From assembly GCA_013203755.1 (NCBI GenBank), contig JABMPI010000808.1, positions 1 through 9,160 on the forward strand: DNA of 9,160 nucleotides, given 5' to 3'. Below the pieces are notes generated by a model. It saw only the letters and a program-made list of their open reading frames with translations. It did no database searches and was not told where the DNA came from. This DNA comes from Bacteroidota bacterium (lineage in GTDB: Bacteria; Bacteroidota; Bacteroidia; Bacteroidales; Prolixibacteraceae). The translations under genes were made by a program, and so were the position numbers. Shown here piece by piece: positions 1 to 7,029 of the stretch (its first letter is position 1; each line of letters opens with the position of its first letter).

Positions 1-1
1 G

Positions 2-496
2 AGTAAAATGCTTTCGAGTGAGTGGAATCACTCGGATGATGAAATGTACTTTGTTGGTTACTGGGGACTTTACCGTTATGCCTTCGACGCAGATTTGAAG
101 AAAAAATACAAAGAGGCAATAATTGACCACTGGAAAATTGAACGTCCTGAAAAAGAAGGTGCCTGGAATATTTTTACAGCTTTGGTGAGTAACGAATTCG
201 ACTTGAATGAAGCAGTTTGGTATTTGCAGGAACACCCATTGGACATGATTTCGTGGGACATTATGAATAGCCACCGCAAAGACATTGAATTGTTGGAGCC
301 AAACTTCAGAGAGCAAAGAACCGCTGAGGTTCTTCCTCCCGACGAAAGACCAGTTCAACGCCACAATGGAAATATGTTTAACATGGACAGAAGAGGTGGC
401 AATGGTAGTTCAGAAGAAAGTGCCGGAGACATTTGGTTATTGCCTTATTGGATGGGAAGATATCTGGGTGTGATTAGTGAGCCAGTCAATAAATAA
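2..496 (+). CDS. C-terminal part of secreted propeller/alpha-toroid protein (5' end outside window)
   Basis: The reading frame is open from the left edge (first full codon at 2) to the stop at 494-496. The ATG at 8 is internal, because the residues before it (Ser-Lys) still match the paralogue that follows. By hand alignment, the 162 residues from that ATG are about 65% identical to the C-terminus of the next gene. Shared blocks include WNHSDDEMYF, GYWGLYRYAF, EAIIDHWK, NSHRKDIELLEPNFR and SAGDIWLLPYW. This part falls in the helical, probably (alpha/alpha) toroid, domain. The conserved Asp-Asp-Glu and aromatic residues suggest a carbohydrate-binding or catalytic cleft, but no enzyme family is recognised. 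The next gene starts 26 bp downstream, so the two are probably co-transcribed tandem duplicates. That the pair are paralogues is clear; the function is unknown. Confidence 0.85.
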   Translation, partial: SKMLSSEWNHSDDEMYFVGYWGLYRYAFDADLKKKYKEAIIDHWKIERPEKEGAWNIFTALVSNEFDLNEAVWYLQEHPLDMISWDIMNSHRKDIELLEPNFREQRTAEVLPPDERPVQRHNGNMFNMDRRGGNGSSEESAGDIWLLPYWMGRYLGVISEPVNK

Positions 497-522
497 AAAT
501 ATAATAATTAAAACTCAATAAA

Positions 523-2748
523 ATGAAGAACCAAATCAATCAAAAACTAACCCTTTTACTGTTTTTTGTAATTGGATTTGTTGCATTGTCAACTGTATCA
601 GCTCAGAAAACAAAACAATTTCATGCCGATAAACCCTTTGCTCAGGAGTACAGTATAAAGTACAACTTTGAAAATGCCAGAGTTGAATTGCAGAAAGTTG
701 CTGCGGATAGAAACGGATATATTCAGGTGCTTTCGTCGCACGGATTGTTAAGAACAAGAGCCGGCCAGTTTTTATTTCCAGGTACCTTGGTAAAAGATGT
801 ACACTCTGTTCCAACATTCGACAAAGGAATAAAAAGTATTATCAGCGATAAAAACCAGTTTGTGTATGTCGACGATGAAGCGGTTTTAAGCAATGCCTGG
901 GCGGGGAAATTGCATTCAAGACATCAAATGCCGGAAGCAAAAATATTTGCTGCCGATAACGATTTTTCTTTCCTTATTTCTGATGGAAAAAAGTTGAATT
1001 TTCTAAAAGATTCTGAAACCTTATGGGAAGGTGAAACTGGTGATAAAGTGATTGATATTAAATACGATGGACTAAATAATCAGTATTGGATTCTTGGAGA
1101 GAAATCGATAAGTGTTTGTGCTCCGGCTAAAATGTTGGTTGAAAAAGTGCTGACGAATTCAAACCTAACTTGTATTGAAGTTGTAGGAGATAAAGTATTT
1201 GCCGGAACTGCCGATGGGTATTTCAAAATCGACACCAAGACAAAAAAACAAGTTGGCGCAATCCATAAAGATTTACCCTGGACGGAGATAACCACTATTT
1301 CTGAAATTGATGGAAACATCTGGTTTGGTTCAAGCTGGGGAGCTTTTATGTTGAACGACGCCGGGAAATATAATTACTACGCTTCAAAACGTTGGATTCC
1401 TTCTGATAAAGTAATTGACATTGCCAAAGGACCTGAAAATTCGGTTCTTATTTTAACCGACAAAGGTTTGGGGCAAATTTTTACAAAAGAGATGACTTTG
1501 TACGACAAAGCGATGTTTTACGATAAACAAGTTCGTAACCGTCACATCAGACATGGTTTTAACGCAGGAATTATATCAATGATTGATGGTGATGTAACAA
1601 CCGGAAGTATGCGTACTTCAGACAACGATGGACTTTGGACAACCATGTATTTGGCTGGTGAAGTTTTTCGTTATTCAGTAACAAAATCGGAAGAGGCCTT
1701 GCAAAATATCCGCGAGTCGTTGGATGGATTGGAACGTTTATATACCATAAATCATATCCCCGGATTTCCTTCACGTTCATTCGAAAGGCGTGGTTACAAA
1801 TACCACGACAGACCCTGGAGAAGAGCGGAAGATCCTGAGTGGGACTGGAAATCGACAACTAGTAGTGACGAAGCAATCGGTCATATTTTTGCATTTGCTG
1901 CAATTGCTGAATTAGTGGATGATCCAGACTTGCAAAACAGATCGATTGCATTGATTGACACTTTGATGGCACACATTGTAGACAATGATTTTTATATGAT
2001 TGACTGGAATGGCGAACCTACACAATGGGGGCGCTGGCATCCCGACTATGTAAATGGTCGTCCGGTTATGGTTGGTGATCGTAAAATAAACTCGTCAAAT
2101 ATTATTGGAATGTTGCAAACCGCTTATCATTTCACCAAAAAAGAAAAATACAAAGAAGCTGCGTATTACCTGATGAATGAGCATGGTTATCTTGAAAATT
2201 TAATGCGTCCATTAAGCGAAATTGGAATAGCTCCCGATGATTCGGATGAGTTGAGTAAAGAACTTTCAGATTCGTGGAATCACTCGGATGACGAGATGTA
2301 TTTTTGTGGCTACTGGGGTTTGTATCGTTATGCATTTACCGATGAATTGAAAGCCAAATACAGAGAAGCAATTATTGACCACTGGAAATATGAAAGACAA
2401 GAAAAAGAGGGATTGTGGAATATAATGACTGCAATAGTAGGTTTGGAAAAAATTGATTTAGAGGAAGCTACCTGGTATCTTCAAAAATACCCCATGGATT
2501 TAGTGGATTGGACAGTTTTAAATAGCCACAGAAAAGATATTGAATTGCTGGAGCCAAACTTTAGAAAACAAACAATAAAAGAAATGCTTCCGGCCAGCGA
2601 ATTACGAATTTCCCGTCACAATGCCAACCGTTTCGATTTAGATTCGAGAGGTGGTGGCAGAGAAGAATACAGTGCCGGAGATATTTGGCTATTGCCTTAT
2701 TGGAGCGGACGATATTTTGGTGTGATTGGAGCACCGGAAAAGAAATAG
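523..2748 (+). CDS. Secreted beta-propeller plus (alpha/alpha)-toroid protein, putative polysaccharide-active, family unassigned
   Basis: A 741-aa protein with a type I signal peptide (Lys-rich start, Leu/Phe-rich core, likely cleavage after VSA27), so periplasmic or secreted. Residues about 30-320 look like a beta-propeller of the two-component-regulator (Reg_prop) or ligand-sensor kind: repeated short strands such as GDKVFAGTADGYFKID and DGNIWFGSSWGAFML. No kinase or DNA-binding part follows. Residues about 335-741 look alpha-helical, as in six-hairpin glycosidases and (alpha/alpha) lyases. Conserved blocks are RHIRHGF (340-346), SDNDGLW (366-372), GFPSRS (414-419) and WNHSDDEMYF (585-594); acidic residues near 367-369 and 589-591 and His587 could line an active site. 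I infer a glycan-binding or glycan-cleaving enzyme, not a regulator. It is a tandem paralogue of the gene just upstream. A/T-rich leader, no Shine-Dalgarno. The gene call is firm and the activity is unknown. Confidence 0.9.
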   Translation: MKNQINQKLTLLLFFVIGFVALSTVSAQKTKQFHADKPFAQEYSIKYNFENARVELQKVAADRNGYIQVLSSHGLLRTRAGQFLFPGTLVKDVHSVPTFDKGIKSIISDKNQFVYVDDEAVLSNAWAGKLHSRHQMPEAKIFAADNDFSFLISDGKKLNFLKDSETLWEGETGDKVIDIKYDGLNNQYWILGEKSISVCAPAKMLVEKVLTNSNLTCIEVVGDKVFAGTADGYFKIDTKTKKQVGAIHKDLPWTEITTISEIDGNIWFGSSWGAFMLNDAGKYNYYASKRWIPSDKVIDIAKGPENSVLILTDKGLGQIFTKEMTLYDKAMFYDKQVRNRHIRHGFNAGIISMIDGDVTTGSMRTSDNDGLWTTMYLAGEVFRYSVTKSEEALQNIRESLDGLERLYTINHIPGFPSRSFERRGYKYHDRPWRRAEDPEWDWKSTTSSDEAIGHIFAFAAIAELVDDPDLQNRSIALIDTLMAHIVDNDFYMIDWNGEPTQWGRWHPDYVNGRPVMVGDRKINSSNIIGMLQTAYHFTKKEKYKEAAYYLMNEHGYLENLMRPLSEIGIAPDDSDELSKELSDSWNHSDDEMYFCGYWGLYRYAFTDELKAKYREAIIDHWKYERQEKEGLWNIMTAIVGLEKIDLEEATWYLQKYPMDLVDWTVLNSHRKDIELLEPNFRKQTIKEMLPASELRISRHNANRFDLDSRGGGREEYSAGDIWLLPYWSGRYFGVIGAPEKK

Positions 2749-2758
2749 GTTTTTATAC

Positions 2759-2786
2759 TATTCCCCGGCAAAAATGTCGGGGAATA
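2759..2786 (+). terminator. Strong hairpin after the tandem paralogue pair
   Basis: The arms 2759-2770 (TATTCCCCGGCA) and 2775-2786 (TGTCGGGGAATA) pair over 12 bp, with one G-T wobble and an AAAA loop. The hairpin begins 11 bp after the stop codon. No T-run follows on the + strand, so it may act as a weak terminator, as a 3'-end stabiliser of the upstream mRNA, or on both strands. Position and stem strength support a 3'-end role; efficiency cannot be judged. Confidence 0.6.
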
Positions 2787-2891
2787 AAGTAAAGAGCCCA
2801 TTAGGGTAAGAAAGTTGAATTGAATCTGGTGGTGTTTGGCATGTCAAACTCTGGCAGATTTTGATGATGGATTGATAAAATTAATTTAAAA

Positions 2892-2931
2892 ATGAAAGCA
2901 AAAAGCTTCTTCATTTCAATAATTGTTATTA
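2892..2931 (+). pseudogene. Possible 5' stub of a lost secreted-protein gene
   Basis: An ATG at 2892, preceded by an A/T-rich leader typical of starts in this window, opens a frame beginning MKAKSFFISIIVI. This resembles the start of a signal peptide: two lysines, then a hydrophobic run. From about residue 14 it turns into hydrophilic, non-signal-like sequence that runs into the antisense oxidoreductase remnant. It may be the stub of another truncated gene. With only about 13 telling codons, chance is a real alternative. Confidence 0.25.
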
Positions 2932-2964
2932 ACCGGACGGGGATTTTGATTAATAAAACAACAA

Positions 2965-3204
2965 TTAAACCTTTTCCGGCATTACATACGGTTTCCGGTA
3001 TTTTCTTGTAAGTAATTTGTCCGCTTCAATGTCATTCTCAAATTTCTCGTTTTACGGATTAAAATTCAAAGCCCGTCCCATTTTATAGGAAATTATTCCG
3101 AGGTGACACAATGATGCTGACAAATGGCCATCAATCATAGGTTTATCGATCTCTTCCTTTTTGCCGCTTCGTACATATTCAACCAGTTGTTGCCTACGCA
3201 TTTT
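2965..3204 (-). pseudogene. C-terminal remnant of a Gfo/Idh/MocA-type oxidoreductase, with in-frame stop
   Basis: Reading the minus strand from about 3204 to the TAA at 2965-2967 gives 49 codons from ATG 3199-3201, then a TAA (plus-strand 3052-3054), then 28 more codons in the same frame. The first part contains EYVRSGKKEEIDKPMIDGHLS, ASLCHLGIISYKMGRALNFNP. The second part contains NDIEADKLLTRKYRKPYVMP. Together they match, from memory, the C-terminal end of secreted Bacteroidota Gfo/Idh/MocA oxidoreductases (typically SALCHLGNISYRLGR, then EAD..LLTR.YR.PYVVP). Intact members are about 430-460 aa with an N-terminal NAD(P)-binding Rossmann fold, which is absent here. The internal stop, plus loss of the N-terminal part, makes this a pseudogene. 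The upstream limit is approximate, since the frame has no family likeness beyond about 3204. Confidence 0.75.
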
Positions 3205-3455
3205 TAGAACTTCCTGAACAACAAACTAATAAAAAGGAAAAAGCATTTTATCGAGTGGAAGCTGAAAAAATGCTCTGTTCGCTTTCTTCATCCAACTATT
3301 TAAGTGGTGCTGAAAACGATGCATTTTTATTGCATTCAACAGGAAATAAACCGAAAAACGGAGAAGTGGATATTCCAATAATTTATGCCGATTATTATTA
3401 CATTGAAGCTTTAATTCGTTTGAAAAAAATATTGAAATCGGAAATCAGCAATTGA
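3192..3455 (+). pseudogene. C-terminal remnant of a GH88-type unsaturated glucuronyl hydrolase
   Basis: The frame from about 3192 to the TGA ending at 3455 encodes roughly 87 residues: AYAFLEL near its start, then LCSLSSSNYL, AFLLHSTGNKPKNGEVDIP and IIYADYYYIEALIRLKKI. This is the C-terminal end of the GH88 fold (typical wording: LxSLSSPxY, NFxLMHSxGSxP, EIDVPLIYADYYFLEALLR). GH88 enzymes are (alpha/alpha)6 barrels of about 380-420 aa that hydrolyse the 4,5-unsaturated uronic acid left by polysaccharide lyases. About three quarters of the protein, including the expected catalytic aspartates, is missing. There is no frameshift or stop inside the remnant, so the truncation may be fairly recent. 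A GTG at 3255 could start a 66-residue peptide, but function is unlikely. It is co-directional with the lyase operon and ends 95 bp before it. Confidence 0.75.
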
Positions 3456-3550
3456 AACTACTTAAAATGAAAATAAAAAAGATAATTACCATCCGATTGA
3501 ATGAAAAACGCCGAATGAAAGAATTATTGTAGAAAAAATTTGATATTTAA

Positions 3551-4384
3551 ATGGAAAACTATAGACCGATGAAAGTATTTAAAAATTGTATTCTGTTTTT
3601 ATTAATATTTCAAATGCAACAATTTGCAACAGCTCAGGTTGACATATTTGAAACAGATAACATTCCTGAACAAATTCTTGAACATTTGGATATTTATCTC
3701 GTAATCGGGCAATCGAATATGGCAGGCAGGGCTACCATCAGAGAAGAAGATAATGCTACCTTAGAACACGCCTACCTTTTTACTGGTGATGATGCGACGC
3801 CATGGGTGGTAGCAACAAATCCTCTTAACAGGTATTCTTCTGTACGAAAAAATATAAAAATGCAACGCTTAAGTTCAGCCTATTCATTTACCAGATCAAT
3901 GGCAGCAGAACATTCTGACAATGAAATTGGGCTTGTACTGAATGCAAAAGGAGGAACAAAAATAGTTCAGTGGTTGCCGGGAACTGAATTGTATCAGGAG
4001 GCCATTAAACAAACTTATAAAGCTCTGGAGTATGGAAAGTTAAAAGGGATTATCTGGCATCAGGGTGAAGGAGATTGGCATCCAATTCGGGTTGACTTGT
4101 ACCTGGGACGACTCGAAATACTTATATCCGCCATTCGCGAAGAGTTTGATGATCCTTCAATCCCATTTGTCGCTGGTCAACTTTATGAAAACAAAAACAG
4201 ACACGACTTTAATGAAATGATATTGCAATTACCGGACTTTATAAGAAGCACAGGAGTTGCGATTTCAGAAGGGACAAATACAATTGATGGTACCCATTTT
4301 GATTCTGAAAGTGCAATTATTATGGGTAACAGATATGCAAATGAAATAAAAAAAATACAAACAGAATTGAAAAAGAAGAAATAA
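3551..4384 (+). CDS. Secreted SGNH-fold carbohydrate esterase (sialate O-acetylesterase/CE6-like)
   Basis: A 277-aa protein of the SGNH hydrolase superfamily, SASA/CE6-like branch, which removes acetyl or similar ester groups from sugars. Visible motifs: block I DIYLVIGQSNMAG with nucleophile Ser55; AKGGT at 132-136 (oxyanion region); IIWHQGEGD at 167-175; and block V DGTHFD at 246-251, giving Asp246 and His249 of the triad. Nothing essential is missing and the length fits a single-domain enzyme. The N-terminus holds a signal peptide ending ATAQ29. The second Met (ATG 3569) gives a cleaner signal peptide (MKVFKNCILFLLIF) and may be the true start, since the first six residues include an acidic Glu and neither site has a Shine-Dalgarno. 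The gene leads a three-gene run and is followed after 49 bp by the lyase. It probably deacylates the same glycan; the exact acyl group is unknown. Confidence 0.85.
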   Translation: MENYRPMKVFKNCILFLLIFQMQQFATAQVDIFETDNIPEQILEHLDIYLVIGQSNMAGRATIREEDNATLEHAYLFTGDDATPWVVATNPLNRYSSVRKNIKMQRLSSAYSFTRSMAAEHSDNEIGLVLNAKGGTKIVQWLPGTELYQEAIKQTYKALEYGKLKGIIWHQGEGDWHPIRVDLYLGRLEILISAIREEFDDPSIPFVAGQLYENKNRHDFNEMILQLPDFIRSTGVAISEGTNTIDGTHFDSESAIIMGNRYANEIKKIQTELKKKK

Positions 4385-4433
4385 GGAAATTTTGTAAAGA
4401 ATTGAATTAATAAATTTATAGAAATAGATGTAG

Positions 4434-6998
4434 ATGAAAAATACAGCAAAACTTATATTTGGAATTATAGTGTTGGCATTCGTAGGATGCCAAACTTCCC
4501 AACAACCAATCCAATCAAACGGAGAAATAGAAGTCACCTGCAAAGTAATCTACCCCAAATACAGAGTTTGGACAACACCGTCGGGTGGTGAAGTAGCTAA
4601 AAACAATTCGCCAAGTTTTGAATGGCCTTCCGGGAAAAAGGCAAAATATGATGTGCGCCTTTACTCAACAATTGATTTTTCTGAAAATCTAATGGAGAAA
4701 GATGAGATTCCATTTGCCATTTTTAATCCGCATAAAAAATTAGATGAAGGAATCTGGTATTGGCAATATCGGAAAAGCGGGGGAGACTGGAACCCAATCG
4801 ATTCCTTTAAAATCACATCAGCAAGCAAAGATTTTGTGACTCCAGGTTTGGATAAAATACTAAGTAATGTATCCTCAGATCATCCCAGAGTTTTTGCGAA
4901 GAAAAGTGAATTGAACGAACTTCGCGTACGTGCAAAAGATTACAAAGAAACAGCTGCTATTCTGAATGAAGCAGATAAACTATTGACTGAAATTCCACCA
5001 ACGGAGAAATCTGCACTCCCGGTACATAAAGGGGAAAATGATTTTGAGAATGAAAAAATTGCTCAACTGGCTAGTAGAACAGTGGGCTGGCAAGTTTTTT
5101 CAACACTAAATTCTTTAACACAAGCATATATTTTAACCGGAGATATTAAATATTTTAATGCGGCAAAAAAGTGGATGTTGGAAGTTTCTGGCTGGGATCC
5201 AAATGGAATATCTCATCTTTCAAATTTTGGCGATTCGGGTATTATGACCGGTTTGGCTTTGGCAGTTGATACATTTTGGGATTTATTGACGGAAGATGAA
5301 AGGGAAAAAATGATAAAACAGTCGGCAATCCGGGCAAATAATTTCTATAATTTATGGATAGGCAAAGTTGAAAGTCGTTCTTCTTCCATGCACGTTTGGC
5401 AGCATATTCTGCACCAAATGTTTCAAACATCGCTGGCACTTGCCGGAGAAATACAGGAAGCCAATAAATGGATTGATTACATTTATGAGTTGTGGCTAGC
5501 ACAATGCCCAAAAATGGGGGAAAATGATGGCGCGTGGTCAAACGGAGCCGGGTATTTTAAAATGGGAACGCTTGCCATGTACGATGTAAATGCCATTTTG
5601 AAACAATTTACGGGCCTGGATTTTATGCAAAAAGAGTGGTTCAAAAATAATCCACGCTGGCTTTTGTATGCTTTTCCTCCGGGATCGGTGGCCGACGGCT
5701 TTTGCAACGACGGCGACAAATATACCGAACCCAATATTCATTACGCGGGCTTTGCAGATGCAGCTTCACGTGTTTTAAATCTTCCTTATGCAGATTGGTA
5801 TGCCAAAGAAGTTGCAAAAATTAAGGGGGAAGATATTTCAGCAGAAAATGAATTTAGATGGTATCGCATTCAGCAAGCCAATAAATATAACTATCCGGAA
5901 TCGGTTAAATATTTTACATTACCTCAGGCTGAAGTATTCGAAGATGTGGGAGTGGCGTACATGAATACGAGTCTCCAAAACGCATCGACCAATTTAATGT
6001 TGTCTGTTCGTAGTAGCCCCTTTGGACCACTGGCACATTCCCAAGCCGAGCAAAATACCTTTAACATTGCTTACGGTGGCAAGCGCCTGTTTTATAATTC
6101 AGGATACCGCCCCAAGATGGGCGATCCGCATAATTTGGCGTGGCACAAACATACTCGCGGGCACAACGGTATTTTAATTGATGGTGAAGGACAGCCTTTT
6201 AACGCCGGAGCTTATGGTTGGTTACCTCGCTTTATTCATGGAGAGAAAATTTCGTATGCACTTGGAGATGCTTCTAATGCTTATTCTGGTTCCGATGAAG
6301 GAGAAAACATTGATCTGGGAATGAAACGTTTTCGAAGACACTATCTTTTACTACGACCATCAACCATTGTAATTTATGACGAGTTGGAGGCTGATCACAA
6401 AGCAGAATGGAGCTGGTTGCTACATAACGATAAAGGATTGGATGTGGATTCAACAGAGAAAACGATTACGGCCGAAAATGAATTTGCAAATGCTCAGGTT
6501 TCCTTGTATTCTTCATCTGATATTCATTTTAATTTAACGGATACCTTTAATATTCCTGCGCGCAACTGGAACCGAAAAGTTGATGAAAACGGAAAAATAA
6601 TTGATTTTGTAGATCAATGGCATTTTTCGGGAATTTCGAAAGAAAAGAACCAAAAAATGCGATATCTTGCCATTATTCAGGTAAAACCTAAAAACGGAGA
6701 ATCTGTTTGTGAAGAGCTTGTTTTTGATCAGAAATCAAAAAGCTACTTGGTAAACGGCTGGAAAATAAAAGCAGAATTGGATACTTCTTTACCTGCGAAA
6801 ATTGAAGCAAATAATAATGCGGAAACTGCATCTTTTACTTCAACCGGTTTTATTGATTTTGAGGATAAAAAATACGATGCGAAAGTTACTGGAAGTTCAA
6901 AATTGGTTGAGATAATCAATGGAGAAAAAGTATTTCAGGAAGTTATAGATGAAGTGCCGGAAGCAATTAAAAAGGTGATGGAAAGAGATAGAAAATAG
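4434..6998 (+). CDS. Heparinase II/III-superfamily polysaccharide lyase, lipoprotein, with DUF4962-like N-terminal domain
   Basis: An 854-aa putative lyase that would cleave uronic-acid-containing glycans by beta-elimination. The signal peptide ends in AFVG-Cys19, a lipobox, so the protein is probably membrane-anchored. Order of domains: a fibronectin-like, DUF4962-type module around residues 35-130 (SPSFEWP at 59-65); an (alpha/alpha) toroid starting at HPRVF (150-154), with SSMHVWQH (His320, His324) and AWSNGAGYF (Asn370, Tyr374) as likely active-site blocks; then a heparinase II/III-like beta-sandwich from about 500, with LAHSQAEQN (His535), FYNSGYRP and HKHTRGHNGIL (His571, His573, His577). 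This architecture resembles families such as PL15, PL17, PL21 and PL37, acting on alginate, heparan or ulvan; I cannot choose one by eye. It lies between the esterase (49 bp) and the GH106-like gene (31 bp), consistent with one operon. The catalytic assignments are inferred from motif position. Confidence 0.85.
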   Translation: MKNTAKLIFGIIVLAFVGCQTSQQPIQSNGEIEVTCKVIYPKYRVWTTPSGGEVAKNNSPSFEWPSGKKAKYDVRLYSTIDFSENLMEKDEIPFAIFNPHKKLDEGIWYWQYRKSGGDWNPIDSFKITSASKDFVTPGLDKILSNVSSDHPRVFAKKSELNELRVRAKDYKETAAILNEADKLLTEIPPTEKSALPVHKGENDFENEKIAQLASRTVGWQVFSTLNSLTQAYILTGDIKYFNAAKKWMLEVSGWDPNGISHLSNFGDSGIMTGLALAVDTFWDLLTEDEREKMIKQSAIRANNFYNLWIGKVESRSSSMHVWQHILHQMFQTSLALAGEIQEANKWIDYIYELWLAQCPKMGENDGAWSNGAGYFKMGTLAMYDVNAILKQFTGLDFMQKEWFKNNPRWLLYAFPPGSVADGFCNDGDKYTEPNIHYAGFADAASRVLNLPYADWYAKEVAKIKGEDISAENEFRWYRIQQANKYNYPESVKYFTLPQAEVFEDVGVAYMNTSLQNASTNLMLSVRSSPFGPLAHSQAEQNTFNIAYGGKRLFYNSGYRPKMGDPHNLAWHKHTRGHNGILIDGEGQPFNAGAYGWLPRFIHGEKISYALGDASNAYSGSDEGENIDLGMKRFRRHYLLLRPSTIVIYDELEADHKAEWSWLLHNDKGLDVDSTEKTITAENEFANAQVSLYSSSDIHFNLTDTFNIPARNWNRKVDENGKIIDFVDQWHFSGISKEKNQKMRYLAIIQVKPKNGESVCEELVFDQKSKSYLVNGWKIKAELDTSLPAKIEANNNAETASFTSTGFIDFEDKKYDAKVTGSSKLVEIINGEKVFQEVIDEVPEAIKKVMERDRK

Positions 6999-7029
6999 CA
7001 ATTTTAAAAAAGAAACTAAACCAATTAAT

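Noticed and set aside
285..473. 62-codon plus-strand frame inside the first gene
   Set aside because: It is a different frame of a region whose main frame is strongly conserved in the neighbouring paralogue.
523..1500. Reading the propeller protein as a hybrid two-component regulator
   Set aside because: There is no transmembrane segment after the propeller, no histidine kinase, receiver or AraC-type domain, and the C-terminal half is a conserved soluble helical domain.
3467..3532. 21-codon frame (begins MKIKKIITIRLNEKRRMKELL) just before the esterase
   Set aside because: It is very short, lysine-rich as expected from A-rich DNA, and resembles no family I know. It could be a scrap of another lost gene but cannot be supported.
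3535..3542. AAAATTTG as a -7 promoter element for the esterase operon
   Set aside because: It differs from TAnnTTTG at the first base, has no -33 partner at suitable spacing, and sits only 8 bp before the first possible start codon.
4183..4543. Two minus-strand frames spanning the esterase/lyase junction, rich in Phe and Ile
   Set aside because: The hydrophobic look comes from reading A-rich DNA on the opposite strand. They overlap the 3' end of the esterase and the signal peptide of the lyase, with no independent support.
5242..5741. Three overlapping minus-strand open frames
   Set aside because: All are antisense to the alpha-toroid of the heparinase-like gene, overlap one another and show no family motif.
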